64,000 bases of DNA from Oscillospiraceae bacterium. GTDB lineage: Bacteria > Bacillota_A > Clostridia > Oscillospirales > Oscillospiraceae. The stretch covers positions 5,721-69,720 of the forward strand of contig JAFQDR010000108.1 in assembly GCA_017415945.1 (NCBI GenBank), read 5' to 3'. This document shows, piece after piece, positions 1 to 5,901 of the stretch. How positions within the stretch are numbered: position 1 is the stretch's first letter; every line of letters begins with the position of its first letter. Below the pieces are notes generated by a model. It was not told where the DNA came from and made no database searches. It worked only from the letters and a program-made list of their open reading frames with translations. The translations under genes were made by a program, and so were the position numbers.

Positions 1-2
1 TC

Positions 3-320
3 ACGGCGGAGGAACGGAAGGTCTATTACCTGCTGGTGACCCTGCTGGACCATCTGTACTGGGTGGGCGGTTCCCTGCTGGGGGCTGCGGCGGGAACGGT
101 ACTGCAATTTAACAGTGAGGGCATTGATTTCGCCTTGACCGCCCTGTTTCTGGTGGTATTCCTGGAACAGTGGCTGACCGCCGAAACCCATGGCCCCGCC
201 CTCATTGGGGTGGGCGTGTCTGTGGTGAGCCTGCTGATCTTCGGTGCCGAAAGCTTTCTGATCCCCGCTATGGTGGGCATCGGCATCCTGCTGATGCTGT
301 ATAAGGAGGAGACTGCATGA
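3..320 (+). CDS. azlC: AzlC family branched-chain amino acid exporter, large subunit (3' end only)
   Basis: The gene starts before the window; the open frame runs from base 3 to the stop at 318-320. The roughly 105 visible residues contain three or four hydrophobic helices (around LLDHLYWVGGSLLGAA, FALTALFLVVFLEQW, LIGVGVSVVSLLIFG and FLIPAMVGIGILLML), typical of the C-terminal part of AzlC permeases. AzlC works with the small membrane protein AzlD to export branched-chain amino acids or analogues. The stop overlaps the start of the azlD-like gene by four bases (ATGA), as usual for this pair, which supports the call as much as the sequence does. Substrate is inferred from the family. Confidence 0.8.
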   Translation, partial: TAEERKVYYLLVTLLDHLYWVGGSLLGAAAGTVLQFNSEGIDFALTALFLVVFLEQWLTAETHGPALIGVGVSVVSLLIFGAESFLIPAMVGIGILLMLYKEETA

Positions 321-643
321 ACAATGTGTATTTGTGGTCTGCGGTACTGGTGGGCGCGGGGGTCACTGCCCTGATCCGCTTCCTGCCCTTCTGGGTATTT
401 CGCGGGGGACGGCCCGTGCCGCCCATGGTGGAGAAGCTGGGGCGGGTGCTGCCCTATGCCATTATGGGGATGCTGGTGGTGTACTGCCTGAAGGGTGTCA
501 GCTTTGCCGCCCTCGGTGGATGGCTGCCCTCGGCACTTGCCTGTCTGGTCACGGGGGTGCTGTATGTTTGGAAGCGAAATACCCTGTTGAGCATCCTGTG
601 CGGCACCGTTTGCTATATGTTTTTGGTGCAGACAGTGTTTTGA
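317..643 (+). CDS. azlD: AzlD family branched-chain amino acid transport subunit
   Basis: A 108-residue hydrophobic protein with about four membrane helices, the size and layout of AzlD, the obligate partner of AzlC in branched-chain amino acid export. Early motif ALIRFLPFWVFRG matches the family's conserved N-terminal R-x-L-P-F stretch. Translation is coupled to azlC by an ATGA overlap, with a purine-rich AAGGAGGAG just upstream inside azlC. No hairpin terminator is obvious after the stop; the next gene has its own promoter. Family membership is clear; the exported substrate is not shown by sequence. Confidence 0.85.
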   Translation: MNNVYLWSAVLVGAGVTALIRFLPFWVFRGGRPVPPMVEKLGRVLPYAIMGMLVVYCLKGVSFAALGGWLPSALACLVTGVLYVWKRNTLLSILCGTVCYMFLVQTVF

Positions 644-671
644 GAGATGTGTGAATAATGTTCGTCCTTGC

Positions 672-699
672 TTGACAATGTATGATTATATGATACTAT
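672..699 (+). promoter_or_regulatory. Putative sigma-A promoter of the yitT-like gene
   Basis: TTGACA at 672-677 and TACTAT at 694-699 are separated by 16 bases, about 40 bases ahead of the gene. Seen in sequence; not tested. Confidence 0.55.
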
Positions 700-739
700 G
701 TGCTCAAAACTGTAATAGATGTAAATTGAGGGAATGACT

Positions 740-1618
740 ATGAAACATCTTGGCTCCGTGAAAAGCTATGTGCTGATTCTGCTGTTTGCCCTGCTGGCGG
801 CAACCAACTATGAAATCTTCATCCTGAACAATGCCTTCGCCCCTGCAGGGGTCAACGGGATTGCCACTATGATCCAGTATAAGCTGGGCATCAGCGTGGG
901 GTATTTGAATCTGGTGTTCAACCTCCCTTTGTGCATTATTGCCCTGTTTTTTGTGGACAAGGAGTTTATTGCCAAGTCTCTGACCTTTACCCTGAGCTTC
1001 TCCGTGTTCCTGATCGTGTATAAGAACCGCATCATCGATCTGAGTGCCTTTGTGTATGTGACCTCCAACGGCACCAGCACCATTCTGGCTCCCATTGCGG
1101 CGGGTGTGCTCAACGGCATCCTGTTTGCCTCCACCGTAAAGGCGGGAGGCTCCATGGGGGGCACGGACATTGTGGCGGCCTGCATCCGTAAGGTCAGACC
1201 GGATTTGAACATGAACACGGTGATCTTTGCTCTGAACACCTCTGTGGCACTGTTGAGCTATTTCGTGTACGGCTTCAATGTGGAGCCTGTGATTCTGTGC
1301 ATCATTTACTGCTATCTGTCCAGTCAGGTGAGCGAGAAGCTTATGCAGGGCGTGAAGCGCGCGGTGAAGTTCGAGATCGTGTCCAATCACTACGAGGAGA
1401 TCGCCAAGGAGATCATTGAGGATCTGCACCACTCCGTCACCGTTATGCCCGCAATGGGGATGTACACCCATAAGGAGACCAAGCTCATGGTCTGCGTGGT
1501 GAATAAGCGTGAGGTGCCCGATGTGCAGAAGATCCTTGCCAAGTACCCCGGCACCTTTGCCTATACCTCCGAGGTAACGGAGACACTGGGCAACTTTATG
1601 AGAAGACGAACCATATAA
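740..1618 (+). CDS. YitT family membrane protein (DUF161 + DUF2179)
   Basis: About 292 residues. The N-terminal two thirds hold five to six hydrophobic helices with the glycine-rich signature KAGGSMGGTDIVA, conserved in YitT/DUF161 proteins. The soluble C-terminal third (from about residue 205, VKFEIVSNHYEEIA) is a DUF2179 domain of ferredoxin-like type. The family is widespread in Firmicutes; some members have been linked to transport but the substrate is unknown. Two in-frame ATGs exist: 734 lies one base after GAGGG, whereas 740 has a normal spacing of seven, so 740 is chosen. The gene stands alone behind its own promoter and is followed by a dispersed inverted repeat. Confidence 0.85.
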   Translation: MKHLGSVKSYVLILLFALLAATNYEIFILNNAFAPAGVNGIATMIQYKLGISVGYLNLVFNLPLCIIALFFVDKEFIAKSLTFTLSFSVFLIVYKNRIIDLSAFVYVTSNGTSTILAPIAAGVLNGILFASTVKAGGSMGGTDIVAACIRKVRPDLNMNTVIFALNTSVALLSYFVYGFNVEPVILCIIYCYLSSQVSEKLMQGVKRAVKFEIVSNHYEEIAKEIIEDLHHSVTVMPAMGMYTHKETKLMVCVVNKREVPDVQKILAKYPGTFAYTSEVTETLGNFMRRRTI

Positions 1619-1620
1619 TA

Positions 1621-1738
1621 GCCTCTCCTTTTAAGGAGAGGTGCCGAGCTTGCGAGGCGGAGAGGTTTCTGTTATATTCTACCTCTCAGTCATCTGCTCG
1701 CAGGCTCGGCCCACCTCCCCTTACACAGGGGAGGCTTT
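1621..1738. repeat. Dispersed inverted-repeat element, family A (copy 1)
   Basis: Begins GCCTCTCCTTTTAAGGAGAG and ends in a GGGGAGGC(T)n tract; internal arms (GCCGAGCTTGCGAGGC.. and ..GCTCGCAGGCTCGGC; GGAGAGGT and ACCTCTC) pair to fold the whole unit. Related copies lie at 9083, 35065 and 54156, and a diverged one at 51532, always just downstream of a gene. It could act as a terminator or be a short non-autonomous mobile repeat. Confidence 0.75.
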
Positions 1739-1761
1739 TCTATTTGTTTACAAAATCTGAC

Positions 1762-1790
1762 TTGTTTCCCTTTGGTCTGCATACTATATT
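1762..1790 (+). promoter_or_regulatory. Putative promoter of the DUF2974 gene
   Basis: TTGTTT (1762-1767) and TATATT (1785-1790) with a 17-base spacer. The predicted transcript starts about 13 bases before the GTG start, leaving room only for the GAGGTGATG ribosome binding site. Confidence 0.45.
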
Positions 1791-1809
1791 AGATATGAGG
1801 TGATGCATT

Positions 1810-3006
1810 GTGCGTGAGATCCATACGGTATTTGACTATGTAGACTGGCGGGGAGACTTGAGCTTTGCCCAAGACCCCTTCAATGAGGTGGACAGCGTGA
1901 TTTTGTCTATGGTCTGCTTTCTGGACTTTTCGGACATCGTTCCCGCCCCTCACGAAAGCGGAAGCATTTCCCTCCGTGATGCCATGGAGCATATGCCGCG
2001 GGAGTTTGAGGGGGAGCGGCGCTTGGGTGCCATCCTGCCCGACGATATTTTGTATATGTCCCATTTGGCGGCGGAGTCCGAGCGATACGGAGCTGCGGAG
2101 CTCTTTGCCTTTGAAAATATTATCGACGAGGAAAAGGAGATGCAGTTCTGCGCCCTGTCCTTCCGATTGTCCGACGGCAGTCTGTTTGTGGCATATCGGG
2201 GTACCGATGACACCATTGTGGGCTGGAAGGAGGACTTCAATATGACCTTCCTGTCCCATGTTCCCGCACAGGAGCGGGCGGCTGCGTACCTGAATGAGGT
2301 GGCAGCACGGCATACGGGGCCCATCCGCACAGGAGGACACTCCAAGGGGGGCAATCTGGCTATTTGGGCGGCTGTCCACTGCAATGCCGCTGTCCGTGGG
2401 CGCATCCTGCGGGCATACAGCAACGACGGCCCCGGCTTTACCAAGGAGATGCTGGAAAGCGAGGCCTACCAAACCATGCGGGACCGCTGCATCAACTATG
2501 TGCCCCAGTCCTCTCTGGTGGGGATGCTCATGGAGCATGACGACAACTATCAGATCATCTACTCCGATAAGAGCGGGCTCATGCAGCACGACCCCTATTC
2601 CTGGGCGGTGTGGCGCAATCGCTATTTGTATCTGGACGAGCGCAGTCCCTTCGGGGAGCAGTCCGATGCGGCTATCCGTATGTGGCTGGGCAGCATGACT
2701 GCCGAGGAAAAGCGTGAGCTGGTGGGAGATCTGTTCTATGTGCTGGAATCCACGGGAGCAAAGACCTTGACGGAGCTGACCCGCAGCAAGAAGGATGTGG
2801 TTAAAAGCGTGGTGAAGACCCTTTCGGATATGGAGAAGCCCCGCCGCAAGCGCATGAACCGACTGCTTGCCCGCTTTCTGGCCGCGGGGGTGGAGACCGC
2901 CGCGCCCGAAACGGATCTGATGGAAAAGATGGAGAAGCTGGAAAAGCTGACCCAAAAGGGAAGACCCGATCTGAAGGCTCTGCGGAGCCTGCTGGAGCGG
3001 GAATAA
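1810..3006 (+). CDS. Mbeg1-like (DUF2974) alpha/beta-hydrolase
   Basis: A 398-residue protein with a lipase-type nucleophile elbow GGHSKGGN; the candidate nucleophile is Ser178. The upstream stretch SDGSLFVAYRGTDDTIVGWKE resembles the oxyanion region of class-3-lipase-like folds, and a conserved NDGPGF follows. These mark the DUF2974 (Mbeg1-like) family of predicted hydrolases. There is no signal peptide, so it should be cytoplasmic. The C-terminal 100 residues are charged and helical (KKDVVKSVVKTLSDMEKPRRKR). GTG is the start, preceded by GAGGTGATG. It stands alone between a repeat and the THF riboswitch. The substrate is unknown. Confidence 0.8.
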   Translation: MREIHTVFDYVDWRGDLSFAQDPFNEVDSVILSMVCFLDFSDIVPAPHESGSISLRDAMEHMPREFEGERRLGAILPDDILYMSHLAAESERYGAAELFAFENIIDEEKEMQFCALSFRLSDGSLFVAYRGTDDTIVGWKEDFNMTFLSHVPAQERAAAYLNEVAARHTGPIRTGGHSKGGNLAIWAAVHCNAAVRGRILRAYSNDGPGFTKEMLESEAYQTMRDRCINYVPQSSLVGMLMEHDDNYQIIYSDKSGLMQHDPYSWAVWRNRYLYLDERSPFGEQSDAAIRMWLGSMTAEEKRELVGDLFYVLESTGAKTLTELTRSKKDVVKSVVKTLSDMEKPRRKRMNRLLARFLAAGVETAAPETDLMEKMEKLEKLTQKGRPDLKALRSLLERE

Positions 3007-3013
3007 AAAACAG

Positions 3014-3042
3014 TTGCAATCTGTCGAATAGCGTGATATACT
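3014..3042 (+). promoter_or_regulatory. Promoter of the THF riboswitch-folT transcript
   Basis: TTGCAA (3014-3019), 17-base spacer, TATACT (3037-3042). It sits about 20 bases before the aptamer, which fits transcription of the riboswitch leader. Confidence 0.6.
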
Positions 3043-3059
3043 CGATTTCGTTAATTTGA

Positions 3060-3156
3060 TGCAGAGTAGGTTCAGCGCGTTAAGTGCGGTGGGACGGGAT
3101 GTTGCTCACCGACGAAGTGCCTTTGTGGCATGCGATGCTGCGCCGCGTCCGCTGCC
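3060..3156 (+). ncRNA. THF (tetrahydrofolate) riboswitch
   Basis: The segment matches the folT-motif aptamer element by element: GAGTAGG at 3064, GCGCGTTAAGTG at 3075, GGGATGTTG then CTCACCGACGAAG, and the closing CGCCGCGTCCGCTGC. The outer stem pairs GCAG at 3061 with CTGC at 3152. THF riboswitches sense reduced folates and are typically found in Firmicutes before folT or folE. The gene downstream is a folate-type ECF S-component, which supports the assignment. No strong U-tract hairpin lies between aptamer and gene, so control of translation initiation is the likelier mode. Confidence 0.93.
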
Positions 3157-3267
3157 ATGATGGATCACAGCCGGACCAATGCAGACCGAATGTCGCGATC
3201 GGTTCGGACTATATTGGACTGTCTTACAAACTTCTTTCGTGGCAACTGCTGCGAAAGGAGTTTTTTT

Positions 3268-3816
3268 ATGCAAACCAAAACCAAAAGAATGGCCACCAAC
3301 GCCATGCTTGCAGCCCTGTATTTTGCGCTGTCTATGCTGGCTGTTCCCGTAGGCGGCCTGAAGCTGACCTTTGAGCATCTGCCTGTGATCGTTGCCGCGC
3401 TGATGTTCGGCCCTGTGGATGCAATGATCGTCGGGGCCTTGGGAGAGCTGGCGAACCAAATGCTGACCTATGGCTTTACGGTCACCACACTTTTGTGGAT
3501 GACTCCCGCTATGTTCCGCGGCCTGTCCATGGGCTTGTGCGCCAAGCTCCTGAGGGGGTATGTGGGGCTGAATGCGGTGATTGAGAAGAAGCTGCCCATT
3601 GCATTTTGGGTGACCTGTGTCATCAGCGGGCTGATCTGCTCTCTGCTGAACACCTTTACCCTGTATGTGGATTCCAAAATGTTCGGCTACTACACCTATG
3701 CCATGGTCTTTGGGGTGCTCTGGGTTCGACTGGCCGCAAGCGCAGTGTCCTCTGTGCTGATGGCCGCTGCCGCAAAGCCTGTGCTGGCGGCTATGCGAAA
3801 GGCTAAAATCGTTTGA
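3268..3816 (+). CDS. folT: Folate-specific ECF transporter S component (FolT)
   Basis: 182 residues, five to six membrane helices. The sequence pattern of folate/QueT-type S components is visible: TKRMATNAMLAALYFALS near the N-terminus (the helix that docks EcfT), then LKLTFEHLPVIVAALMFGP and GALGELANQML. S components bind the vitamin and pair with the shared EcfA1-EcfA2-EcfT module, encoded here at 50694-53393. ATG at 3268 is chosen because GAAAGGAG lies seven bases upstream; longer in-frame starts would run into the riboswitch. The riboswitch directly upstream points to folate. A terminator follows at once, so the gene is monocistronic. Confidence 0.88.
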   Translation: MQTKTKRMATNAMLAALYFALSMLAVPVGGLKLTFEHLPVIVAALMFGPVDAMIVGALGELANQMLTYGFTVTTLLWMTPAMFRGLSMGLCAKLLRGYVGLNAVIEKKLPIAFWVTCVISGLICSLLNTFTLYVDSKMFGYYTYAMVFGVLWVRLAASAVSSVLMAAAAKPVLAAMRKAKIV

Positions 3817-3820
3817 ATAA

Positions 3821-3856
3821 AAAAGAGCTGTTGCAATTTTGCAGCAGCTCTTTTTG
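3821..3856 (+). terminator. Rho-independent terminator of folT
   Basis: AGAGCTGTTGC pairs with GCAGCAGCTCT across a six-base loop, followed by TTTTTG. Confidence 0.85.
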
Positions 3857-3885
3857 TTGCGGTGTACAGAATTTACCACGGCACC

Positions 3886-3913
3886 TGTAGGGCGGGTGCT
3901 TGCTCCCGCCGTA
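3886..3913. repeat. GTAGGG-ended palindromic repeat
   Basis: GTAGGGCGGGTGCTTGCTCC then CGCCGTA: a short hairpin of the GTAGGG/CCCTAC-ended type found throughout the window, here between two terminators. Confidence 0.5.
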
Positions 3914-3961
3914 GGTGGGCAGAAGCTTTCGACGGAGGATCTACTTCAATACACAGCAAAC

Positions 3962-3998
3962 AAAAGAGCCTGACAATGCGCGTTTGTCAGGCTCTTTA
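3962..3998 (-). terminator. Terminator of the ribbon-helix-helix gene
   Basis: AAAGAGCCTGACA pairs with TGTCAGGCTCTTT around a nine-base loop. On the minus strand it is followed by a T-rich run; the stop codon of the gene overlaps the stem base. Confidence 0.7.
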
Positions 3999-4172
3999 TT
4001 CCGGTTTGATTTCTCCGTGTTCCTTTTCGAAGCGTTCCACTTCTTTGCGGATCAGGGAGATGACTTCCTTGTTAATACTGCGGTCTTCGTACTTGGCAAT
4101 ATATTGTAGCTTGTACAGAAGCTTGGGCTCAATTCTTAACCCAAGGTGTCTATCTTTTTCCATTTTCACCAT
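3996..4172 (-). CDS. Arc-like ribbon-helix-helix DNA-binding protein
   Basis: 58 residues when started at the ATG at 4172 (MVKMEKDRHLGLRIEPKL...). The pattern of a short beta strand with alternating residues (HLGLRIEP), helix A (KLLYKLQYIAKYEDRS) and helix B (INKEVISLIRKEVERFEKEH) is that of Arc/MetJ-type ribbon-helix-helix repressors, which bind DNA as dimers. A GGTGG sits four bases before this ATG; an upstream in-frame TTG has no clear binding site. It is divergent from the small gene at 4287, and a 19-bp palindrome lies between them, which may be its operator. Confidence 0.75.
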   Translation of the reverse strand: MVKMEKDRHLGLRIEPKLLYKLQYIAKYEDRSINKEVISLIRKEVERFEKEHGEIKPE

Positions 4173-4245
4173 AAAACCACCAAACAACTTAAAATGAGTT
4201 CGTATGTATTTATTTTAAGTCCGTTTTGTGATAATATGTTGCGAG

Positions 4246-4264
4246 TGAACTTATTATAAGTTCA
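4246..4264. promoter_or_regulatory. Perfect 19-bp palindrome, candidate operator
   Basis: TGAACTTA-TTA-TAAGTTCA lies in the AT-rich divergent region between the ribbon-helix-helix gene and the gene at 4287. Dyad symmetry suits a dimeric repressor. Binding is inferred. Confidence 0.5.
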
Positions 4265-4286
4265 TAATATTTTTGAAGGTGATTCT

Positions 4287-4520
4287 ATGAAGCAAAGCCC
4301 CAAAAGACCGCGTTACAAACAGATGTGTGTCCTGCTGTACGAATCGATAATGCTTGCGCTTCGTCATTTGGACACGGAGGACATCAAACGTGCAAAAGAC
4401 GCACTGCTTACGGGAAAATCCGCCTGTGAAATGGTTTATTTTGAATCCACCTTTTCAAGCTTCGATCCGAAAAAATACGACTTTGACACGCTCATTTTGG
4501 AGGGCTTCGACGATTTCTAA
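4287..4520 (+). CDS. Small hypothetical protein, 77 aa
   Basis: I do not recognise a family. The protein is soluble, charged, and probably helical in its first half (MCVLLYESIMLALRHLDTEDIKRAKDALLTG), with an acidic, aromatic C-terminus (FDPKKYDFDTLILEGFDDF). GAAGGTG lies eight bases before ATG, a plausible ribosome binding site. It is divergent from the ribbon-helix-helix gene across an AT-rich region with a palindrome, so the two may be co-regulated. GC content is lower than in the flanking metabolic genes. Confidence 0.55.
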   Translation: MKQSPKRPRYKQMCVLLYESIMLALRHLDTEDIKRAKDALLTGKSACEMVYFESTFSSFDPKKYDFDTLILEGFDDF

Positions 4521-4551
4521 CTACAGTACCTATGTGGGTGCGAGCTAAAAA

Positions 4552-4576
4552 ACGGGCGAACACAGTTCGCCCCTAC
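4552..4576. repeat. Palindromic repeat CGGGCGAAC...GTTCGCCCCTAC
   Basis: Arms GGGCGAAC and GTTCGCCC pair around ACA, ending in CCTAC. The same unit with small changes is at 5234, 15231, 15275 and 50637. Confidence 0.7.
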
Positions 4577-4633
4577 AGTGTGCGGTGGTGCGGCCGAAGC
4601 AAGCAATCCGCCATTTTGGCGTAAGACCCCTTA

Positions 4634-4843
4634 TCAATTGTTCTTTTCCTTCAGCCCAAGCAGCCAGTCGGCGGATACCTCATAAAATTTGCAAAGGGTG
4701 ATCAGGTGCTCTATGGGCAAGGGACGTTTCCCCAGCTCGTATTTCCCGTAGTATTGCTGGGTGGTGTTCAAAACCTGTGCTACGGCTTCTTGGCTAAGAC
4801 CGCGCTCTGTTCGCAGATCACGTAAACGCTGTTGGTATGTCAT
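4634..4843 (-). CDS. XRE-family helix-turn-helix regulator
   Basis: 69 residues containing one HTH_3 domain almost end to end: RLRDLRTERGLSQEAVAQVL, then TTQQYYGKYELGKRPLP and a third helical segment ending DWLLGLKEKNN. GLSQEAVAQ...TQQYYGKYE is the recognition turn region. Such single-domain proteins act as small repressors. It is divergent from the DUF6809-like gene at 4963, with about 120 bases of AT-rich DNA between, so local autoregulation is plausible. The target is unknown. Confidence 0.85.
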   Translation of the reverse strand: MTYQQRLRDLRTERGLSQEAVAQVLNTTQQYYGKYELGKRPLPIEHLITLCKFYEVSADWLLGLKEKNN

Positions 4844-4962
4844 AGATGCGGCTCCTTTGTTTTTTTATTAGTTTAGCACGAAATTTTAAGTCACTATTGA
4901 TATTAAATCTCATGTGGTTTATACAAAAACAAAGTCATATAGAGCTTAAGGAGATGGCGGAT

Positions 4963-5232
4963 ATGGATATTTTGCAATGTATTTATAGTGAAGCTGCGGA
5001 TCGTCTGCACCGCAAAAAGAACGAGTGTGAGTCGTATGCGGCACTTTTACAGGCCTACGGGGAAACCATGGAGTGCATGGAGAAAGTGCTCGGAGAAGAA
5101 CGGAAGCGATTGCTTTTCGAATTGGAAGCTCGTCGAAATCTCCTTGCTGCCGAGGATGAGGAATGGGTGTTTCAATGGGGCTTCCGCATGGGCGTCAAGC
5201 TCACGACAGAGATTCTCTTGACGACCGAGTGA
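4963..5232 (+). CDS. Small DUF6809-like protein
   Basis: 89 residues beginning MDILQCIYSEAADRL. The middle is a helical charged stretch (ECMEKVLGEERKRLLFELEA) and the end, WVFQWGFRMGVKLTTEILL, resembles the 'F-x-x-G-F-x-x-G' ending of DUF6809 proteins common in Clostridia; this family link is by memory of pattern and moderate. The ORF is open further upstream, but AAGGAG at 4948 is correctly placed for ATG 4963 (a second ATG at 4954 lies too close). It is divergent from an XRE regulator. Function unknown. Confidence 0.6.
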   Translation: MDILQCIYSEAADRLHRKKNECESYAALLQAYGETMECMEKVLGEERKRLLFELEARRNLLAAEDEEWVFQWGFRMGVKLTTEILLTTE

Positions 5233-5233
5233 A

Positions 5234-5322
5234 ACGGGCAAACACAGTTCGCCCTTACATAGGATGTATCATTTACTGCGCAGCTTGACCAAGCTTTGAG
5301 GCGGATGATATCCGCCCCTACA
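5234..5322. repeat. Two adjacent short palindromic repeats
   Basis: CGGGCAAACACAGTTCGCCC followed by TTAC at 5234-5259, and GCGGATGATATCCGCCCC followed by TAC at 5298-5320. Both have the CC(C/T)TAC end of the window-wide family but different stems. Confidence 0.6.
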
Positions 5323-5416
5323 AGGTCGTGTGGTTTCGGTGCGGAATGTGGGGATGAAAATATCGTTTTTTGACATATTGCTGTGTTTCCTGTGTTAATT
5401 CTATGTTAAAATACAA

Positions 5417-5444
5417 TTGACTTTTTCCGAGAAGCACATATAAT
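5417..5444 (+). promoter_or_regulatory. Promoter of the lysine riboswitch transcript
   Basis: TTGACT (5417-5422), 16-base spacer, TATAAT (5439-5444), ending about 22 bases before the aptamer. Confidence 0.7.
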
Positions 5445-5465
5445 AAGGTGTATCCAATTGAATAT

Positions 5466-5645
5466 CGGAAGATAGAGGCGCGGCTGACAAGAGTAGGCAC
5501 AGTGAAAGGGGAGACCCCCGTGTGCGAAAGGGGATGCCGCCGAGGGGCAGAGCTTGGGTCTATGGGCTTTGTACCCGGGCGCAGGGAGAAGATCTCTGCG
5601 ACTGTCGCATTGACGACCGATATGTTCTCAACCTATTTCTGAATG
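5466..5645 (+). ncRNA. Lysine riboswitch (L box)
   Basis: The aptamer carries the lysine-riboswitch landmarks in order: GATAGAGGCGCGG, CAAGAGTA, GTGAAAGGGGA, GGATGCCGCCGA, a long P3 arm ending CCCGGGC, and a P4 hairpin (GCAGGGAGAAGATCTCTGC) followed by GACTGTC. The 5' CGGAAGATAG can pair with CTATTTCTG at about 5634 to close P1. The gene behind it is an NhaC-family permease of the type (LysW) predicted to import lysine in clostridia, which agrees with the ligand. Confidence 0.9.
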
Positions 5646-5822
5646 CATATGCGTTGGCATTGCTTCGTTATCGTCTTTTGAAGGGCGACAGCCCATCTGC
5701 AAGACGATGCCTTGCACTGCCTTAGCATATATTCTCAGAAATCTTTGGCTCCACAGGAGCAGGTTTCGAATCATATCAGGCCGCCTAAGCGGAGGGCTGT
5801 CTGTACGGATGAGTGTGTTTGT

Positions 5823-5863
5823 CATGTATTGCAGCCTTTGCATACATGGCTTTTTTCGTTTTT
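5823..5863 (+). terminator. Candidate riboswitch-controlled terminator before the permease
   Basis: CATGTATTGC pairs with GCATACATG (one bulge), then a T-rich run TTTTTTCGTTTTT. It lies between the lysine aptamer and the permease start, where an attenuator would be expected. The anti-terminator partner was not worked out. Confidence 0.55.
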
Positions 5864-5901
5864 GTGATGCATTGTCTTCCGTGAGAAAGAGAGTAATTTT
5901 T

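Noticed and set aside
3130..3267. 46-residue N-terminal extension of FolT
   Set aside because: It would begin inside the THF aptamer and lacks a ribosome binding site; ATG 3268 has one and starts the conserved S-component sequence.
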